From assembly GCA_034666705.1 (NCBI GenBank), contig JAXDLH010000127.1, positions 1 through 7,226 of the forward strand: a stretch of 7,226 nt of DNA, written 5' to 3'. Both the position numbers and the translations under genes were made by a program. Of the stretch, positions 5,226-7,226 are shown piece after piece. Each line of letters begins with the position of its first letter. Positions within the stretch are counted from its first letter, which is position 1. This stretch comes from JAXDLH01 sp034666705. GTDB lineage: Bacteria > Chloroflexota > UBA6077 > SHYK01. The notes beneath the pieces were generated by a model. It had not been told where the DNA came from, ran no database searches, and saw only the letters and a list, made by a program, of their open reading frames with translations.

Positions 5226-6796
5226 GCGCGGTCGTCGAACCGGAACGCGCCGCCGCAGCGCTCACCGTCCTCGTGCTCGACGACAACGTGGCGGACGCGG
5301 AGCTGATGGTGCACGAGCTGCGGCGCGAGGGGCTCAACCCCATCGTGGAGCACGTGGCGACCGAGGCGGCATTCGTCGCCCACGTCGGGCGGCCGTTCGA
5401 CGTGATCCTCGCAGATTACAACTTACCTCAGTTCGACGCGATCGGGGCGCTCGACCACCTCGCGCAACGCGGGCTCGATACGCCACTCATCGTGGTCAGC
5501 GGCTCGCTGACCGATGAGGAGGCGCTGGAGTGCATCCGCCGGGGCGCGGCCGACTACCTTCTGAAAGACCGGCTGGGGCGGCTGCCCTTTGCGGTACGCC
5601 GGGTCCTCGCCGATCGCCAGGCGCGGCGCCGTATCGCACAACAGCGGGAGTTGCTGCTGCGGGAGCATGCGGCCCGGGCGGCCGCGGAGGCCGAGCGCGA
5701 TCGGCTGCAGCAGGTAATCGACGTGCTGCCGGAGGGGGTGGCGATCGCCGACGCCGCCGGCCGGATCGTGATGCGCAACAGCGTGGCGGGGACCATCTGG
5801 CGCACGCCGCCGCCGCTGGGGGATGACGACGCGGATGCGGCACTCGAGGTGTGGGGCATGGACGAGTCCCCATACCCGCCGGACGGCACCCCGCTCGCCC
5901 GCTCGGTGCTGACGGGCGAGGTGGTGCGTGGCGAGCAGCTCCTCGTGGGCCCAGCGGCGCTCGAGCACAAGGTGCCGGTCATCGCGAGCAGCGCCCCACT
6001 TCGCGACAATCGGGGGAACGTGATCGGCGGGGTCGCGGTATTCCAGGACGTCTCCCAGCTCAAGGAGCTGGATAGAGAGAAGGACACCTTCCTTGCCGCC
6101 ACCTCGCACGACTTGAAGAACCCGCTCACGGGAATCCGGGGGCATGCCCAACTGCTCCTGCGCCAGGCAAAGCGCGGCGACCAGCTCGATCCATCGCGGA
6201 TCGCCGCCTCGGCGCAGCGCATCGACGAGACGGTGCTGCGGGTGGTGCGGATGATCGACGGGCTGCTCGACGTGGCGCACCTGGAGATGGGCCAGGCGCT
6301 CGATCTGCATCTCGACTCGGTCGACCTCGCCGCATTGGTCGTGCGGGTGGCAGACGAGCACCAGCGGACGTCGGAGGGCCACCAGATCCTGGTCGAAACA
6401 CCGTCGGCGGCGGTGGGGGGGTGCTGGGACGAATCGCGCCTCGAGCGAGTCCTCGACAACCTGGTGGGCAACGCCATCAAGTACAGCCCCGGTGGGGGCA
6501 AGGTGCGCATCGGCCTCGCCATCGAAGGCGACTGGGCGGTGCTGCAGGTGGCCGACGAGGGGGTGGGCATTCCGGCTGCGGACCTGCCGCACATCTTCGA
6601 GCGGTTCTACCGCGCGGGGAACGTCGCGGGGCGTTTCGAAGGCAGCGGCATTGGCCTGGCCGGGGCACGGCAGATCGTGGAGCAGCACGCCGGCGCGATC
6701 GCGCTGGCGAGCGTTGAGGGTCAGGGCACGACGATTACCGTGCGCCTGCCGCACGGCAACGCGGCGGCGCGGCCGAAAACCGACGTGTCGTCCTGA
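5222..6796 (+). CDS. Soluble hybrid histidine kinase: receiver-PAS-HisKA-HATPase
   Basis: A 524-residue protein. GTG 5222 is chosen because it overlaps the upstream regulator's stop (GTGA), a typical coupling arrangement; no separate ribosome-binding site is seen. Order: N-terminal receiver (residues 14-130; Asp20-Asp21, phosphoacceptor Asp65 in ILADYNLP, Lys115 in LLKDR), a charged coiled linker (about 133-165), a PAS domain (about 160-282; VLPEGVAIADAAGRIVMRN), HisKA with His296 (SHDLKNPL) and HATPase_c (about 400-510). The ATPase boxes are N (NLVGNAIKYSP, Asn417), G1 (DEGVGIP, Asp445), F (FERFYR) and G2 (GSGIGLAG). No membrane segment is present, so it is cytoplasmic. The N-terminal receiver suggests control by another kinase's phosphoryl signal. 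Its natural partner was probably the broken upstream regulator. All catalytic motifs look intact. Confidence 0.95.
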   Translation: MSAVVEPERAAAALTVLVLDDNVADAELMVHELRREGLNPIVEHVATEAAFVAHVGRPFDVILADYNLPQFDAIGALDHLAQRGLDTPLIVVSGSLTDEEALECIRRGAADYLLKDRLGRLPFAVRRVLADRQARRRIAQQRELLLREHAARAAAEAERDRLQQVIDVLPEGVAIADAAGRIVMRNSVAGTIWRTPPPLGDDDADAALEVWGMDESPYPPDGTPLARSVLTGEVVRGEQLLVGPAALEHKVPVIASSAPLRDNRGNVIGGVAVFQDVSQLKELDREKDTFLAATSHDLKNPLTGIRGHAQLLLRQAKRGDQLDPSRIAASAQRIDETVLRVVRMIDGLLDVAHLEMGQALDLHLDSVDLAALVVRVADEHQRTSEGHQILVETPSAAVGGCWDESRLERVLDNLVGNAIKYSPGGGKVRIGLAIEGDWAVLQVADEGVGIPAADLPHIFERFYRAGNVAGRFEGSGIGLAGARQIVEQHAGAIALASVEGQGTTITVRLPHGNAAARPKTDVSS

Positions 6797-6899
6797 GTCG
6801 CCATACCCCGGCGCGGCGCCCCCACGGCTCGAAAATCCATTTCATACGAGCGAGGCTGCTTCGTGGTCGCCCCAGGGCCGGGAGAGAGGGCCGTCCCGG

Positions 6900-6929
6900 C
6901 CTCGTGGCCGCGCCCGCGAGGCCACGAGG
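6900..6929 (+). terminator. Strong GC-rich hairpin after the kinase gene
   Basis: CCTCGTGGCC (6900-6909) pairs perfectly with GGCCACGAGG (6920-6929), a 10-bp stem with a 10-base loop that can partly pair further. It begins 104 bases beyond the kinase stop. No T run follows, so it is a possible Rho-assisted terminator or a processing-stable 3' end. Confidence 0.45.
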
Positions 6930-6943
6930 ATGCCGTACCGGAT

Positions 6944-6962
6944 GCGTTACGCATGGTAACGC
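6944..6962. promoter_or_regulatory. Perfect inverted repeat upstream of the OmpR-type regulator
   Basis: GCGTTAC (6944-6950) and GTAACGC (6956-6962) flank a 5-base spacer, giving 12 bases between half-site centres, about one helical turn as expected for a dimeric regulator. It lies 44 bases before the GTG start at 7006. TTACGC (6947-6952) with TGTAGA (6970-6975) 17 bases on could be a weak promoter overlapping it. Confidence 0.4.
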
Positions 6963-7005
6963 GCTATGGTGTAGATGGACGCGATGCGGCAGAGGGGGCG
7001 AACGA

Positions 7006-7226
7006 GTGAAGATCCTGGTGGTTGACGACGACCAGCAGATTCTCGACGCAGTCACGACGGGCTTCCAGTTGCAGTGGCAGGATTGCAGCAGTTCTCCCTC
7101 CATGAGCCGGACGTGGTGGTGCTCGACGTTACGATGCCGCTCAAGAATGGCTACGAAGTCCTGCGCGAGATCCGTGGCACCTCCGACGTGCCGGTGATCA
7201 TGCTGACCTCGCGGGGCGAGGAGATG
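7006..7226 (+). pseudogene. OmpR-type response regulator with internal deletion, cut by window edge
   Basis: From GTG 7006 the frame gives VKILVVDDDQQILDAVTTGF (acidic pocket DDD) and LQWQD, then turns to nonsense. From 7080 the next frame gives GLQQFSLHEPDVVVLDVTMP (phosphoacceptor Asp at 7125-7127), then NGYEVLREIRG, then VPVIMLTSRGEEM, running off the right edge. Compared with intact receivers, about 10-12 residues are missing between QWQD and GLQQF, the second beta strand and the DGE turn. The deleted length must be one more than a multiple of three. GGAT at the junction (7080-7083) reads in frame with both sides, so slippage at a short repeat is plausible. A purine-rich AGAGGGGG lies upstream of the GTG. 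The lost strand would stop folding even if the frame were restored. An assembly error is possible. Confidence 0.8.

Larger units (their letters stand above)
6797..7005. other. Intergenic region between the kinase and the next regulator
   Basis: About 209 bp with no supported gene. It contains a strong hairpin (6900-6929) and a perfect inverted repeat (6944-6962), listed separately. The first 100 bases after the kinase stop show no clear structure. Confidence 0.5.

Noticed and set aside
5423..6754. 443-residue minus-strand open frame
   Set aside because: It is fully antisense to the kinase, whose motifs are unmistakable. The translation is Arg/His/Pro-rich and has no domain; GC-rich genes commonly leave such open antisense frames.

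Overview
This is a 7.2-kb, GC-rich bacterial window dominated by signal transduction. No rRNA, tRNA, transposase or CRISPR array is visible. Most genes have strong Shine-Dalgarno sequences (GGAGG or AAGGAGG) 5-8 bases before the start. The style of the response regulators, a DUF2171-like protein and a lipoprotein peptide-binding protein beside a small cupin suggest a Chloroflexota-like organism, perhaps of the Thermomicrobia type. That placement is an inference from protein character only.

Left part (1-1700, minus strand). A cupin gene (861-427) has a recognisable -35/-10 promoter and operator-like repeats. It is followed by the 5' part of an oligopeptide ABC-transporter substrate-binding lipoprotein (350-1, cut by the window edge), with a hairpin between the two. 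Next comes about 475 bp with no supported gene, holding two tandem copies of a 26-bp intergenic repeat. The repeats lie just after the stop of a stand-alone receiver-domain response regulator (1697-1338).

Middle (1900-3800). A plus-strand set of small genes may form one unit: a membrane-anchored protein with a TIGR04076-like cysteine motif (1931-2431), a possible 51-residue ORF (2438-2593), a DUF2171/PRC-barrel-like protein (2676-2939) and a 74-residue winged-helix protein (3012-3236). It ends in a 15-bp hairpin shared with a convergent minus-strand hypothetical gene (3627-3271).

Right part (3800-7226). A NarL/LuxR-type response regulator (4473-3808, minus) is divergent from a two-gene unit. 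The first gene of that unit is an Rcp1-type response regulator broken by a frameshift (4780-5225). It overlaps by four bases (GTGA) a soluble receiver-PAS-HisKA-HATPase histidine kinase (5222-6796). After a strong hairpin and a perfect inverted repeat, an OmpR-type response regulator begins at 7006. It carries an internal out-of-frame deletion and runs off the window.

Five receiver domains therefore sit within about 5.9 kb, three intact and two broken. The likely picture is a phosphorelay neighbourhood undergoing gene decay, unless the frameshifts are assembly errors. I did not find a clearly novel defence or mobile system. The most unusual points are the paired broken regulators, a LuxR regulator lacking one acidic-pocket residue, a cupin lacking part of its metal site, and the TIGR04076-like motif tethered to a membrane hairpin.
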